Shown here: positions 31,641 through 41,478 of the stretch, in pieces
Layout: every line of letters begins with the position of its first letter
Position numbering within the stretch: position 1 is the first letter of the stretch
Origin: Martelella sp. NC20
Lineage (GTDB): Bacteria > Pseudomonadota > Alphaproteobacteria > Rhizobiales > Rhizobiaceae
Reading direction: 5' to 3'
Assembly: GCF_013459645.1 (NCBI RefSeq)
Contig: NZ_CP054861.1
Span: 3,460,001-3,524,000 of the forward strand
Length of the DNA: 64,000 nt
The notes under the pieces: model-generated
Seen by the model: the letters and a program-made list of their open reading frames with translations, nothing else
What the model was told of the DNA's origin: nothing
The model's database searches: none
Translations under genes and position numbers: made by a program

Positions 31641-33527
31641 TCAGTTGGCGGGATCGAGCCGCATGATCACGCCCATATCGTCGCTCTCGCGTACTTTGCG
31701 CAGGTGCTCCTCGGCAAGGGTCGCCTCGCGCTGACGCTCCCACATCTGGGCGTAAAGCCCGTTTTCGGCGATCAGGGCGTCATGGGTGCCGCGTTCGGCG
31801 ATCTCGCCGCGTCTGAGCACGATGATCTCGTCGGCGCCGATCACGGTGGAAAGTCGGTGGGCGATGACCAGCGTGGTGCGGTTCTTGGAAACGATGTCGA
31901 GGGCGGCCTGGATCTCGCGCTCGGTATGGGTGTCGAGCGCGGAGGTAGCCTCGTCGAGCACCAGGATCGGCGGGGCCTTGAGGATGGTGCGGGCGATCGC
32001 CACGCGCTGCTTCTCGCCGCCCGACAGCTTCAGGCCGCGCTCGCCGACCTGGGTTTCGTAGCCCTCAGGCAATTGCCGGATGAAATCGCCGACCTGGGCG
32101 AGTTCGGCTGCGGCGTTGACCTCTTCCTCGGTCGCCGAGGTGCGGCCATAGCGGATGTTGTAGGCGATGGTGTCGTTGAACAGCACCGTATCCTGCGGCA
32201 CCATGCCGATCGCGTCGCGCAGGCTTGCCTGGCGCACTTCGCGCAGATCCTGTCCGTCGATTGTGATCGCGCCTTCGTTGACGTCGTAGAAGCGGAACAG
32301 CAGGCGAGAGATCGTCGACTTGCCGGCGCCGGTCGGGCCGACGATCGCGACCGTCTTGCCGGCCGGCACCTCGAAGGATACGCCCTTGAGGATCGGGCGG
32401 GCGGGGTCATAGGAAAAATGCACGTCCTTGAAGGCGATCGCGCCCTGCCGGATCTGCAGGTCCTCGGCATCGGGCTTGTCGGTGATTTCGAGGTCGACCT
32501 CGAGAATATCGAACATCTGCTCGATATCGGTCAGGCCCTGGCGGATTTCGCGGTAGACCGAACCGATGAAATTGAGCGGGATAGCAAGCTGGATCAGCAT
32601 CGCGTTGACGAACACGAAATCGCCGATGGTCTGGGTGCCGTTCTTGACGGCGATCGCCGACAGCACCATCATGATGGTCATGCCGATGCCGAAGATGATG
32701 CCCTGGCCGAAATTGAGCCAGCCGAGCGAGGTCCAGATGCGGGTCGCCGCGTTCTCGTAAACCGCCATGGAAGTGTCGAAGCGACGCGCCTCCATCTTCT
32801 CGTTGCCGAAATATTTGACGGTTTCGTAGTTCAGAAGTGAATCGACGGCCTTGGTATTGGCGTCGTTGTCGCTGTCGTTCATTTCGCGGCGGATGGCGAT
32901 GCGCCAGTCGCTGGCCTTGATCGTGAACCAGACATAGAGCACCACGGTGACGGCGGTGATCGCCAGATAATCGAAGCCGTAACCCCACCAGAAGATGATC
33001 GCCACCAGCACGAATTCGAGCACGGTCGGCAGCGTGGCGAGGATCGTAAAGCGTACGATCGTCTCGATGCCCTTGGTGCCGCGTTCGATGATGCGCGACA
33101 GCCCGCCGGTCTTGCGCGAGAGATGAAAGCGCAGGGCGAGCTGGTGCATGTGCACGAAAACCCGGTGAGCGAGGCGGCGCACCGCATACTGGCCGACGCT
33201 GGCAAACAGCGCATCGCGCAACTGGTTGAAGCCGAGCTGGCCGATGCGCGCGAGATTGTAGAACAGCACCAGCGTGACCGCTCCGAACAGGATGGCCGGC
33301 AGCACGGTATTTATCTCCAATTCGCCGGTCAGCGCGTTGGTCGCCCATTTGAAGGTGTAGGGGACCAGCAGGAGAATGAGCTTGGCGATCACCAGCGCGA
33401 TGGTGGCCAGCACCACCCTGCGCTTCAGGTCCGGACGGCTGGATGGCCAGATATACGGCCAGAGGTTGATGATCGTATGTAGCGGATTGGATGAATCCGC
33501 TGAAACGGTTTTCCCGCGATCTGCCAT
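31641..33527 (-). CDS. Atm1/HMT-type ABC exporter, half transporter (628 aa)
   Basis: Membrane domain with six helices (residues about 35-310), then ATPase: Walker A GPTGAGKST, Q-loop VPQDTVLFND, signature LSGGEKQRVAIARTI, Walker B ILVLDEATSALD, H-loop IAHRLSTV. The sequence pattern (PYIWPSSRPDLKRRVVLATI, NYETVKYFGNE, EREIQAALD) is that of bacterial Atm1/HMT proteins, which export glutathione-linked metal or sulfur compounds and matter for Fe-S biogenesis and heavy-metal tolerance. The start at 33527 (MADRGKTVSAD) is preferred over a longer hydrophobic in-frame start at 33581. It lies upstream of psd by 96 bp, same direction. Confidence 0.92.
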   Translation of the reverse strand: MADRGKTVSADSSNPLHTIINLWPYIWPSSRPDLKRRVVLATIALVIAKLILLLVPYTFKWATNALTGELEINTVLPAILFGAVTLVLFYNLARIGQLGFNQLRDALFASVGQYAVRRLAHRVFVHMHQLALRFHLSRKTGGLSRIIERGTKGIETIVRFTILATLPTVLEFVLVAIIFWWGYGFDYLAITAVTVVLYVWFTIKASDWRIAIRREMNDSDNDANTKAVDSLLNYETVKYFGNEKMEARRFDTSMAVYENAATRIWTSLGWLNFGQGIIFGIGMTIMMVLSAIAVKNGTQTIGDFVFVNAMLIQLAIPLNFIGSVYREIRQGLTDIEQMFDILEVDLEITDKPDAEDLQIRQGAIAFKDVHFSYDPARPILKGVSFEVPAGKTVAIVGPTGAGKSTISRLLFRFYDVNEGAITIDGQDLREVRQASLRDAIGMVPQDTVLFNDTIAYNIRYGRTSATEEEVNAAAELAQVGDFIRQLPEGYETQVGERGLKLSGGEKQRVAIARTILKAPPILVLDEATSALDTHTEREIQAALDIVSKNRTTLVIAHRLSTVIGADEIIVLRRGEIAERGTHDALIAENGLYAQMWERQREATLAEEHLRKVRESDDMGVIMRLDPAN

Positions 33528-33589
33528 GCTTGTCCCCGCGCTCAAAGCCGGACGGCCGAGCCGAAATAAGAGAAGTATCAAAGATGAAA

Positions 33590-33607
33590 GGCGCCCCGTG
33601 GGGTGCC
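33590..33607. terminator. Hairpin upstream of the Atm1-type gene, downstream of the LysM gene
   Basis: GGCGCCCC (33590-33597), loop GT, GGGGTGCC (33600-33607), followed by GTTTT on the plus strand and TTTC on the minus. It lies after the leftward LysM gene stop (33781) and may end that transcript; the T-run is short, so confidence is moderate. Confidence 0.45.
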
Positions 33608-33780
33608 GTTTTATCGCGACATAAGGTCGCCGCGAGGGGATTGCAATGGCAATGGGGCGAAACGAATTTCACCGTCGCCCCGCCGTTTTCGGAAAATCAC
33701 CGGCCGGTCCGGCCGGTTTCAAACCGATGCGGGAGCGCCCCGAAACCCGGCTTTGACGTTACCGGAAACGCATCTGCCGC

Positions 33781-35256
33781 TCAGCGGTCACCCGCCGGCA
33801 GATGGTATTCCGGTCCGATCGGCATGCCGTCCAGCAGGCGGCGGTGGATGGTTTCCGCTTCCCCGATCGGCAGCGGTTCCTTCGGCAGGGAGAATACCTG
33901 GCCGGGCAGGATCAGGTTCGGGTTGACGATCTGGGGTTCGTTGGCGAGATAGATCGTGGTGTAGCGTACGCCGCGTCCATACACGCGCCGCGATATCCGC
34001 CACAGATTGTCGCCGCGGCGGATGATGACGGCATTGTCGCTGCTTTCAAGCTGGGGCTGGGTGAAGGTCTGCGTGCCGTCCTGTTGCTCGCCCGCCGTTG
34101 CCGGCGTGCTGGAGACTGCCGCGACCTGATCGCCGGGCGGGCGGTCGAAGGGCACGACGGCACGGGCGATCACCTTTCCTTGATCATCGAGCATATCGAC
34201 GCGGATGGTGTGCAGGCCAACCGAAACGTCGATCTCGGCGTCCAGAACATAATTGCCTTCGACATTGACCTTGGCGTCGCCGATGAGCGCGTCGTCGATA
34301 TAGCCGCGAATGGTGGCCTCCGGTGCGCCTTCTCCGGCCACGAACAGGCGGTTGCCTTCGATCTCGACGGCCTTGATGCTGACAAGGGCCGTGACCGCGC
34401 CGCCGCCGTTCTGCTCTGTCTTCTCGGCATCGGTTTCAACCGTCACCGGCGAAAGCTCGGTCTCGTCCTGCCTGCCGGCGTCCGCCGTTCCGCGATCGCC
34501 CTTCGTTGAAGCTGTTTGCCCTGCGGAATTGTCCTCGGCGGAGCTCCCGTCCGTCGCGCGCTCGTCTGCAGCGGCCGTATCGCCGGAGCTGTCGCCATTG
34601 GCATTCTGCTGTGCAGAAGGTTGTCCACCGCTGTCCTGACCGGAAGCGTCCTTGTTGTTGACGCGCGCTATCACGGAGCCTTCGGGCGCGTCCTCGTCGC
34701 CATCGGGCGCGGCGACGATCTCTGAAGCCTTGCCGGGTTCGGTGATCAGCGCGAGCAGATCGCCATCCGGGGTTTCCGGTATCGAGATCGTCGCGGTCTG
34801 CATCGAACGGGCGGTGCGGCCGTCGGGCATGGTGACGTCGAGATAGATCAGATGATCGCCGGGTTTCAGCGGGGTATCGATGATGGCGACGAAATCGCCG
34901 GAACTGCCCACTTCGGAGGAAGCGACCACCGTCTCGCCTTCCTTGACGTCGAGAACGCCGAGCGGCTCGGCGGCGCCTGCGATGACGGCGGTGCCATCGG
35001 GTTCGACGCGCAGCACGTCGAACGTCGGTATGCGCAGGCCCGCCTGCTGCCGATCCTCGCCCGTGTCGCCATCAATGCTCGGGCTGTCCATGCTTTGCCC
35101 GGATGCATCTCCGGGCTCGCTCTGCTCGGCCTGAGATGCGCCGCCGTCAGTACTGCTGGTCTCGGCACCATCGTCGCGCATAAAATAATAGAGGCCCGCC
35201 GCGATGAGGATGAGCAGGATAACGGCGATGATGATACCGGACCGGTTGCTTTTCAT
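33781..35256 (-). CDS. LysM-domain protein with N-terminal membrane anchor (491 aa)
   Basis: A single membrane helix (SGIIIAVILLILIAAGLYYF, residues 6-25), then a long low-complexity region rich in Ser, Asp, Gly and Gln (about 30-75 and 200-270), two beta-rich Ig-like segments, and a C-terminal LysM motif: DNLWRISRRVYGRGVRYTTI with NLILPGQVFSLP (about 425-460). It is probably anchored to the inner membrane with a periplasmic peptidoglycan-binding end. The acidic linker length is unusual. It diverges from the LOG gene. Confidence 0.85.
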   Translation of the reverse strand: MKSNRSGIIIAVILLILIAAGLYYFMRDDGAETSSTDGGASQAEQSEPGDASGQSMDSPSIDGDTGEDRQQAGLRIPTFDVLRVEPDGTAVIAGAAEPLGVLDVKEGETVVASSEVGSSGDFVAIIDTPLKPGDHLIYLDVTMPDGRTARSMQTATISIPETPDGDLLALITEPGKASEIVAAPDGDEDAPEGSVIARVNNKDASGQDSGGQPSAQQNANGDSSGDTAAADERATDGSSAEDNSAGQTASTKGDRGTADAGRQDETELSPVTVETDAEKTEQNGGGAVTALVSIKAVEIEGNRLFVAGEGAPEATIRGYIDDALIGDAKVNVEGNYVLDAEIDVSVGLHTIRVDMLDDQGKVIARAVVPFDRPPGDQVAAVSSTPATAGEQQDGTQTFTQPQLESSDNAVIIRRGDNLWRISRRVYGRGVRYTTIYLANEPQIVNPNLILPGQVFSLPKEPLPIGEAETIHRRLLDGMPIGPEYHLPAGDR

Positions 35257-35429
35257 TCAGTGCTCCAGAGGGGCGGCGACGTCAATCTTCTGAAAACGCT
35301 AGCCATAGTGCCGTATATATACAAGAGTTCATTGGCTGTGCGAGCAAAGCGTGAACAGGGTAAACGCAGGATTGTGTTCGTTTTGCAATGAACTTGACCT
35401 GTCCGGGCCCAATGGGATTGATTGGCGGC

Positions 35430-36053
35430 ATGAAAAAGAAAGATGAACCGATTCGCAGAATCTGCGTCTATTGCGGCTCGCGGCCGGGCGTGGCGCCGGA
35501 ATATATGCGCGCCGGCAAGGCGCTTGGCGCCGCCATCGCAATCGCCGGCTACGGCCTCGTCTATGGCGGCGGCACCAAGGGCATCATGGGCGCGGTCGCC
35601 GAGGGCGTGCTGGAAAACAACGGCCATGTGCTCGGCATCATCCCGGAATTCCTCGTCGACATGGAGGCCACCCGCGACCAGCTCGAGGCCCTCGACGAAC
35701 TTGTGATCACGCCGGACATGCATGTGCGCAAGCATACCATGTTCGAACAGGCGGACGCCTTCGTCGCGCTTCCCGGCGGGATCGGCACGCTTGAGGAAAT
35801 CGTCGAGATCATGACCTGGGCGCAGCTTGGCCGCCATACCAAGCCGATGATCCTTGGCGACATCGGCGGTTTCTGGCAGCCGATGGTCGAACTGCTCGAT
35901 CATATGCTGAAGGAGGGCTTCCTGCACACCAGCCATCAGGTGCGCCCGCGACTGATCGGAAGCGTCGCCGACATGATCCCGGCGATCGAGGCCGGCTGGG
36001 CGGAGAGTGGCGACGACGATGACGGCAACCCCCGGATCATCGGCAAGATGTAG
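35430..36053 (+). CDS. LOG-family protein (cytokinin-type nucleoside monophosphate phosphoribohydrolase, 207 aa)
   Basis: Contains PGGIGTLEEIVEI (P-G-G-x-G-T-x-x-E, about residues 115-127) and VYGGGTKGIMGAVA (about residues 46-59), the two LOG hallmarks. LOG enzymes release free bases from nucleoside 5'-monophosphates; in bacteria many are described as TIGR00730 lysine-decarboxylase-like proteins by old naming. In-frame ATGs at 35388 and 35412 are possible, but the family normally begins near KKKDEPIRRICVYCGS, so 35430 is used. Ends 5 bp before the convergent rarD. Confidence 0.9.
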   Translation: MKKKDEPIRRICVYCGSRPGVAPEYMRAGKALGAAIAIAGYGLVYGGGTKGIMGAVAEGVLENNGHVLGIIPEFLVDMEATRDQLEALDELVITPDMHVRKHTMFEQADAFVALPGGIGTLEEIVEIMTWAQLGRHTKPMILGDIGGFWQPMVELLDHMLKEGFLHTSHQVRPRLIGSVADMIPAIEAGWAESGDDDDGNPRIIGKM

Positions 36054-36058
36054 CGCGG

Positions 36059-36991
36059 CTATTCTGCCGCCGCGGGTGCCTTGCGTCGTCGTCTGACCAT
36101 CGGCGCGGTATAGATCACGAGCGCCACCCAGATCAGCCCGAAGGCGACGAGTTTCACCGGCTCGAGCGGCTCGCGGAAGATAAGCACGGCGATCAGGAAG
36201 ATCACGCTCGGCGCGATATACTGCATGATGCCGATCGTCGACAGACGCAGCAATTTGGTCGCGTTCGCATAGATCAGCAGCGGGATGGCGGTGACCGCGC
36301 CGCAGCCGACAAGCAGCAGCGCCGTCACCGGCGAATTCAGGAAATGGCCGGCGCCTGTCGCTTCCAGATAGATGATATAGCCGAGCGCCGGGCCGCTCAG
36401 CACCAGCGCCTCCAGCGTGAACGCCGTGGTGCCCTCGACCGGCATCACCTTGTGCAGGAAGGCATAGAGCCCGAAACTGAGCGGCAGCAGCAGCGCGACC
36501 AGCGGAAGACGGCCAAGCTCCACGGTCAGAAGGACCACCGCCCCGAAGGCGAGCGCGACCGCGACCATCTGCCCGCGACCGAGTTTTTCCCGAAGGATCA
36601 GCGCCGCAAGCGCGATCGAAAACAGCGGATTGATGAAATAGCCGAGGGCGGCGTCCACCGTCTGGGCGCTGCTGACCGCGTAGATATAGGTGCCCCAGTT
36701 GAGGGTGATGAAAAGGCTGCACAGAACCACCAGCGCCATCATCTTCGGACGTCGCAACACGCCGGTGACGGTGCGCGACTGGCCGGAATAGGCGACCATG
36801 GCGCCGGCAAACGGCAGCGACCAGACGATCCGGTGAGCCAGAATTTCGCCTGTCGGAAGGTCGGTGACGAGCTTCATGTAAAGCGGCAGCACACCCCACA
36901 GCATGAAGACGATGAAGGCAAGGACGAAGCCCTTCGTGGTATCGCCCTGCGGCGCCGGTGCTTCATGGGCAGCAGTGATTTCGGCAGACAT
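36059..36991 (-). CDS. rarD: RarD-type EamA-family permease (310 aa)
   Basis: Ten hydrophobic segments of the DMT superfamily; N-terminus after a hydrophilic tag is KGFVLAFIVFMLWGVLPLYM, typical for RarD. Further: HRIVWSLPFAGAMVA, ALGYFINPLFSIALAAL, SFGLYAFLHKVMPVEGT, GIMQYIAPSVIFLIAVLIF. Function is metabolite transport, chloramphenicol-sensitivity phenotype in E. coli; substrate unknown. Start at ATG 36991 after an AAGGAAACACC site. Confidence 0.92.
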   Translation of the reverse strand: MSAEITAAHEAPAPQGDTTKGFVLAFIVFMLWGVLPLYMKLVTDLPTGEILAHRIVWSLPFAGAMVAYSGQSRTVTGVLRRPKMMALVVLCSLFITLNWGTYIYAVSSAQTVDAALGYFINPLFSIALAALILREKLGRGQMVAVALAFGAVVLLTVELGRLPLVALLLPLSFGLYAFLHKVMPVEGTTAFTLEALVLSGPALGYIIYLEATGAGHFLNSPVTALLLVGCGAVTAIPLLIYANATKLLRLSTIGIMQYIAPSVIFLIAVLIFREPLEPVKLVAFGLIWVALVIYTAPMVRRRRKAPAAAE

Positions 36992-37092
36992 GGTGTTTCC
37001 TTAACGTCTTTTGCCATGACGCCATAGACCTTCGCCATGGCCGCGGCCACACGAAACTTGCGATCTGGTCATCAATTGAATTGAACCGAGGC

Positions 37093-38712
37093 CTATTCTG
37101 CGGCCGCGCGCCCGGCGAGCTTGCGGTTTTTCATCAGCTTGAAGGTGATCGAATCCATCAGCGCCTGGAACGAGGCGTCGATGATGTTTTCGGAAACGCC
37201 GACCGTCCACCACCGGACGCCGTCATCGTCGATGCTTTCGATCAGCACGCGGGTTATCGCCTCCGTGCCGCCATTGAGGATACGCACCTTGTAATCGGCA
37301 AGCTTGAGATCGGCGATTTCGCCCTGGAACTTGCCGAGGTCCTTGCGGAACGCCTTGTCGAGGGCGTTGACCGGACCGTCGCCTTCCGAGACGGACATCA
37401 CCCGGCGGCCGTCGATTTCGAGCTTGACCACGGCTTCCGACACGGTTTTCACCCGGCCGTGGCTGTCGAAGCGCCGCTCGACCATCACCCGGAAACTGTC
37501 GACGCGGAAGAAATGCGGCACGCTTCCGAGCTCGCTCAGCGCCAGAAGCTCGAAACTGGCATCGGCGGCCTCATAGGCATAGCCCATGGCCTCGCGTTCC
37601 TTGACGATCGTGATCAGCTTGTCGAGGCGCGGATCGTCTTTGGCAACGGAAATTCCGAGCCGGTTGAGTTCGTTGATGAAATTCGATTTGCCGCCCTGGT
37701 CCGAGACCATCACCCGCCGGCTGTTGCCGACGGCCGATGGATCGATATGCTCGTAGGTGCGCGGGTCTTTCAGAAGCGCGGAGGCGTGAATGCCGGCCTT
37801 GGTGGCAAAGGCCGAGGCGCCGACATAGGGAAGCTGCGGGTCTGGCGCGCGGTTCAAAAGCTCGTCGAAGCCGTGGGAAAGCGCGGAGATCTCGGTCAGC
37901 CGCGCGGCGTCGATGCCGAGCTCGAAACGGCTATTGTAGCGCGCCTTCAGCGCCAGCGTGGCGGCGAGCGTGATGATGTTGGCATTGCCGCAGCGCTCGC
38001 CGATGCCGTTCAGCGTGCCCTGCACCTGGCGCACCCCGGCGCGCACGGCGGCAAGCGAGTTGGCGACCGCCTGTCCGGTATCGTTATGCGCATGGATGCC
38101 GAGGTTTTCGCCCGGAATGCCGTTTGCGATCACATCGGCGATGATTTCGGCGATCTCGTCGGGCTGGGTGCCGCCATTGGTGTCGCACAGCACCACCCAG
38201 CGCGCGCCGGCCTCGTAGGCGGTCCTGGCGCAGGCGAGCGCATAGGCGGGGTTGGCCTTGTAGCCGTCGAAAAAGTGTTCGCAATCGAGCAGCGCCTCCT
38301 TGCCGGACGCGGCCACGGCGGAGATGCTGTCCGCGATGCATGCGAGATTGTCGTCGTTGGAGATGCCGAGCGCCACCTTGACGTGGTAGTCCCAGCTCTT
38401 GGCGACCAGACAGACCGCATCGCCCGCAGCATCGATGAGGGCTGCAAGGCCCGGATCGTTGGACGCCGAGACGCCGGCCCGCTTGGTCATGCCGAAGGCC
38501 GTCAGCTTTGCCCTGCCGGTGCGGCTTTTGGCAAAGAAGGCGGTGTCGGTGGGGTTGGCGCCCGGATAACCGCCCTCGACATAATCGATGCCGAAATGGT
38601 CGAGCATATTGGCGATGGCGATCTTGTCCTCGACCGAGAAATCGACGCCCGGCGTTTGCTGGCCATCGCGCAAGGTGGTGTCGAACAGGTAGATGCGTTC
38701 GCGGTCTGACAT
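37093..38712 (-). CDS. cimA: Citramalate synthase-like enzyme (CimA, 539 aa)
   Basis: Condenses pyruvate and acetyl-CoA to (R)-citramalate in the isoleucine route. The HMGL-like barrel shows FDTTLRDGQQTPGVDFS (R-D-G-x-Q) and GIHAHNDTGQAVANSLAAVR (metal His ligands), GERCGNANIITL and a C-terminal LeuA-allosteric domain from about residue 410. Length and the paralogue pattern fit the CimA type rather than LeuA (2-isopropylmalate synthase). The start at 38712 is preceded by GGAGA. Confidence 0.9.
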   Translation of the reverse strand: MSDRERIYLFDTTLRDGQQTPGVDFSVEDKIAIANMLDHFGIDYVEGGYPGANPTDTAFFAKSRTGRAKLTAFGMTKRAGVSASNDPGLAALIDAAGDAVCLVAKSWDYHVKVALGISNDDNLACIADSISAVAASGKEALLDCEHFFDGYKANPAYALACARTAYEAGARWVVLCDTNGGTQPDEIAEIIADVIANGIPGENLGIHAHNDTGQAVANSLAAVRAGVRQVQGTLNGIGERCGNANIITLAATLALKARYNSRFELGIDAARLTEISALSHGFDELLNRAPDPQLPYVGASAFATKAGIHASALLKDPRTYEHIDPSAVGNSRRVMVSDQGGKSNFINELNRLGISVAKDDPRLDKLITIVKEREAMGYAYEAADASFELLALSELGSVPHFFRVDSFRVMVERRFDSHGRVKTVSEAVVKLEIDGRRVMSVSEGDGPVNALDKAFRKDLGKFQGEIADLKLADYKVRILNGGTEAITRVLIESIDDDGVRWWTVGVSENIIDASFQALMDSITFKLMKNRKLAGRAAAE

Positions 38713-38749
38713 TGTCGGGTCTCCATCCCTTCGGGCCTTTGCGGCCTTT

Positions 38750-39214
38750 TTATGCATCGTCTTCTGGCGGCCATTGGTCGGTGTCGTGATCGGGGTGCTG
38801 GCGCGAGACGATCTCGCTTTCCTCCAGCGTCTGCGGGCGGCCGGGCTTTTCGAACAGCGTGTCGATCCAGGGCAGGCGGCGGTCGTGATTGACCTGGATT
38901 TGCGGCTCGAAATGCTCCGGCTCGTCAAATGCGCCGATCGCAAGCTCGATGCCACCCGAAAACTGATAGGTCAGCGGCGTACCGCACTCTCCGCAAAATC
39001 CGCGCAGCACTTTTTTGGAGGATCGGAACATTTTCGGCTTGCCCCGCGTCCATTCGAGATGCGCGATATCGGCGGTCACCAGCGCGCCGAACAAATTGCC
39101 GAAAGCCTTCTGGCACATCCGGCAATGACAGATCGACGGCCGGCCGAGATGGCTGGCGCGAAACCTGACCGCGCCGCACTGGCAGCCGCCGCTGAAAACC
39201 CTGCTATCGTTCAT
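38750..39214 (-). CDS. GFA-family (glutathione-dependent formaldehyde-activating-like) zinc protein, copy 2 (154 aa)
   Basis: Zinc ligands C-x-C in GGCQCGAVRF, C-x-C-x-x-C in CHCRMCQKAF and C-x-x-C in CGECGTPLTY fit GFA/Mss4-like proteins; substrate unknown. It overlaps the upstream GFA gene by 11 bp. The tail VSRQHPDHDTDQWPPEDDA is nearly the same as in the neighbouring copy, showing a tandem duplication. Ends 37 bp before cimA. Confidence 0.87.
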   Translation of the reverse strand: MNDSRVFSGGCQCGAVRFRASHLGRPSICHCRMCQKAFGNLFGALVTADIAHLEWTRGKPKMFRSSKKVLRGFCGECGTPLTYQFSGGIELAIGAFDEPEHFEPQIQVNHDRRLPWIDTLFEKPGRPQTLEESEIVSRQHPDHDTDQWPPEDDA

Positions 39215-39695
39215 GCTGGTCTGTCTCCGGCCATTGGTTGGTGTCGTGATCGGGATGCTGGCGGCTGCTTCCGGCAACGCCTTCGGTTCCGCCGGGTAGG
39301 TCGGAACGGTCGGTCAGCCGCTCGGGAAGATGGGGCAGGGCGGCGAAAAACCTCACGCGCCCCTCGACGCCATCCTGCGTTGCCGGGGGAATCAGAGACG
39401 GATCATCGAGACTGCCGAGCGTCACCGAAATGTGGTCGCCGCCCTCCGTCATGAAGAACAGCGGGGTGCCGCAGTTCCCGCAAAAGCCGCGCTTGACGAA
39501 TTCCGACGAAAAGAACCAGCGCGGCGCGCCGCGCGTCAGCGAAAAGGCGCTGTTGTCCGCGCCCGCCAGCGGCATGAAATAATTCCCCGCCGCCTTCTGG
39601 CACATGCGGCAATGGCACAGATGCGGCGATGAAAGCGCGCCCTCGACGCGGTAGCGCACCGCCCCGCACTGGCATCCGCCGGAGAAGGCGCTCAT
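39204..39695 (-). CDS. GFA-family zinc protein, copy 1 (163 aa)
   Basis: Same domain as its neighbour: GGCQCGAVRY, CHCRMCQKAA and CGNCGTPLFF hold the zinc ligands. About a third to half of the residues match the next gene by eye; the C-terminal tail SRQHPDHDTNQWPETDQHER is shared, suggesting duplication followed by drift. The ATG at 39695 follows TCTCGGAGGCC. Function beyond metal binding is unknown. Confidence 0.88.
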   Translation of the reverse strand: MSAFSGGCQCGAVRYRVEGALSSPHLCHCRMCQKAAGNYFMPLAGADNSAFSLTRGAPRWFFSSEFVKRGFCGNCGTPLFFMTEGGDHISVTLGSLDDPSLIPPATQDGVEGRVRFFAALPHLPERLTDRSDLPGGTEGVAGSSRQHPDHDTNQWPETDQHER

Positions 39696-39762
39696 GGTCG
39701 GCCTCCGAGATTAAGCGTCGAGACGGGTATGGTTTTTGGAGAGGTGCTTCCATACCTCAAGG

Positions 39763-39842
39763 TGTCATGCTCGGGCTTGACCCGAGCATCCAGGCCACTC
39801 GGAAAACGCTGTATGGATCCTCGGGTCAAGCCCGAGGATGAC
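39763..39842. repeat. Family B palindromic intergenic element, copy 1
   Basis: GTCATGCTCGGGCTTGACCC followed by GAGCATCCA on the left and, inverted, ATCCTCGGGTCAAGCCCGAG followed by GATGAC on the right. Each end is itself a palindrome (CTCGGGCTTGACCCGAG and CTCGGGTCAAGCCCGAG). A related element is at 54123-54231. It may be a RIME-type repeat. Located between the GFA genes and cysS. Confidence 0.7.
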
Positions 39843-39894
39843 GCGCCGATAAGGTGCATCGAGATCGATGAGGGCAAGAGGCCAGCGACAGTGC

Positions 39895-41478
39895 TCACCG
39901 CTTCACCTCCCAGGTGGTGATCCGTTCGCCGGTTTCCTTGTCTTTTGAATCCTTTAGCTGGATTCCCTGAGCGGCGAGTTCATCGCGGATGCGGTCGGCC
40001 TCGGCCCAGTTTTTGTCTGATAAGTATTTATTCCTAATTTCGATTGAATTATTGACGTTCACACGCGACCAGATTGCATTGAAAGTTTCAAGTTCTTCCA
40101 GTGTCTTACATTGGTTGGCGAAATAGTAGCGGTACTTGAATTCTTCAGCGTGCCCCAGCTTTTCTACAGCAGTAGATAGGTCATCCAACGGATCCGCGAT
40201 TTTAAGAAAATAAAGGCATTGCGCTATCTTAAGACCTGTCCCTTCAGCGGTTTGTTCTGCGCAAAGTTGATCAATCACCATCAACGCCGCATTTATATCG
40301 AGGTCATTCATTAGCGCGTTTTTGAACGCGACTGGCAATTCGGGGTAGTTCGGATCAAACGATATAGCGGATGATTGCTTTTTTCTCCATTTGCGAAGTC
40401 GGTTTTCCGCTTCCTCCAGCCGCTTCACCGAAAAATCGATCGGCTCGCGGTAATGCGTCATCAGCATTGCAAGCCGAAGCACCTCGCCCGGCCATTTGCG
40501 TCCGCCGAATTTTTCGGTTTCCAGCAACTCATGGATGGTAACGAAGTTCCCCTCCGACTTCGACATCTTCCGCCCCTCGACCTGCACGAAGCCGTTATGC
40601 ATCCAGACATTGGCCATCACGTGGTTGCCGTGGGCTGAGCAGGACTGGGCGATCTCGTTTTCGTGGTGGGGGAAGATCAGGTCGAGGCCGCCGCCGTGGA
40701 TGTCGAACTGGTGTGGCTTTTTTTGAGCTTCCACCGACAATCGGTCCTGAATATCTTCCCACAGATGCTTGTCCGACATCACCGAGCATTCGATATGCCA
40801 GCCGGGGCGGCCATGGATCGCGACATCCTCGCCCAGATAGGCAAAAACGCCGTCCCAGCCCGGTTCATTCGGGTCACTTTCCTTCCACAGGACAAAATCA
40901 GCGGGGTTCTTCTTGTGCGCTTCAACGGCAATGCGGGCACCCGCCTGCTGATCATCGAGATTGCGTTTCGAGAGTTTTCCGTAATCGGGCATTGAATGTA
41001 CATCGAACAGAACCTCGCGGCCGTCACGGCCCTGCGCGACATAGGCATTGTCCTTGTCGAGCAGCGTCTGGATCATCGCCACCATGCCGTCGATATGATC
41101 GGTGGCGCGGGGCTCGACCGTGGGCGGCAGCACGCCGAGGGCTGCTATATCCTTGTGGAACTGGTCGGCGGTCTTTTCGGTGACGGCGCGGATCGCGTCG
41201 TTCAGCGGCAGGTCGGGATAGTCGCGTTTGGCGCGCGCGTTGATCTTGTCGTCGACGTCGGTGATGTTGCGCACATAGGTGACATGGTCGTCGCCGTAGA
41301 GATGGCGCAGCAGCCGGTAGAGCACGTCGAACACGATCACCGGTCGGGCGTTGCCGATATGGGCGAAATCATAGACCGTCGGCCCGCAGACATACATCCT
41401 CACATTGTCCGGATCGATCGGCCGGAAATCCTCCTTCGTGCGGGTCAGCGTATTATAGAGCCTGAGGGCTTCGCCCAT
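39895..41478 (-). CDS. cysS: Cysteinyl-tRNA synthetase (527 aa)
   Basis: Class I synthetase charging tRNA-Cys. The HIGH-type motif is FAHIGNARP (about 38-46), the KMSKS motif is RKMSKSEGN (about residues 300-308), and zinc ligands are in YVCGPTVYD and WHIECSVMS with HHENEIAQS. Start at 41478; a long upstream frame is non-homologous. The C-terminal segment encoded around 40015-40390 has a very different base composition (three sampled 60-base lines 33-42% GC) from the N-terminal part (58% in a sampled line), see findings. It is immediately after a family B repeat. Confidence 0.95.
   Translation of the reverse strand: MGEALRLYNTLTRTKEDFRPIDPDNVRMYVCGPTVYDFAHIGNARPVIVFDVLYRLLRHLYGDDHVTYVRNITDVDDKINARAKRDYPDLPLNDAIRAVTEKTADQFHKDIAALGVLPPTVEPRATDHIDGMVAMIQTLLDKDNAYVAQGRDGREVLFDVHSMPDYGKLSKRNLDDQQAGARIAVEAHKKNPADFVLWKESDPNEPGWDGVFAYLGEDVAIHGRPGWHIECSVMSDKHLWEDIQDRLSVEAQKKPHQFDIHGGGLDLIFPHHENEIAQSCSAHGNHVMANVWMHNGFVQVEGRKMSKSEGNFVTIHELLETEKFGGRKWPGEVLRLAMLMTHYREPIDFSVKRLEEAENRLRKWRKKQSSAISFDPNYPELPVAFKNALMNDLDINAALMVIDQLCAEQTAEGTGLKIAQCLYFLKIADPLDDLSTAVEKLGHAEEFKYRYYFANQCKTLEELETFNAIWSRVNVNNSIEIRNKYLSDKNWAEADRIRDELAAQGIQLKDSKDKETGERITTWEVKR

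Noticed and set aside
31092..32840. 582-codon plus-strand frame over psd and the Atm1-type gene
   Set aside because: It is antisense to both genes and rich in His/Asp/Arg as expected for a mirror frame.
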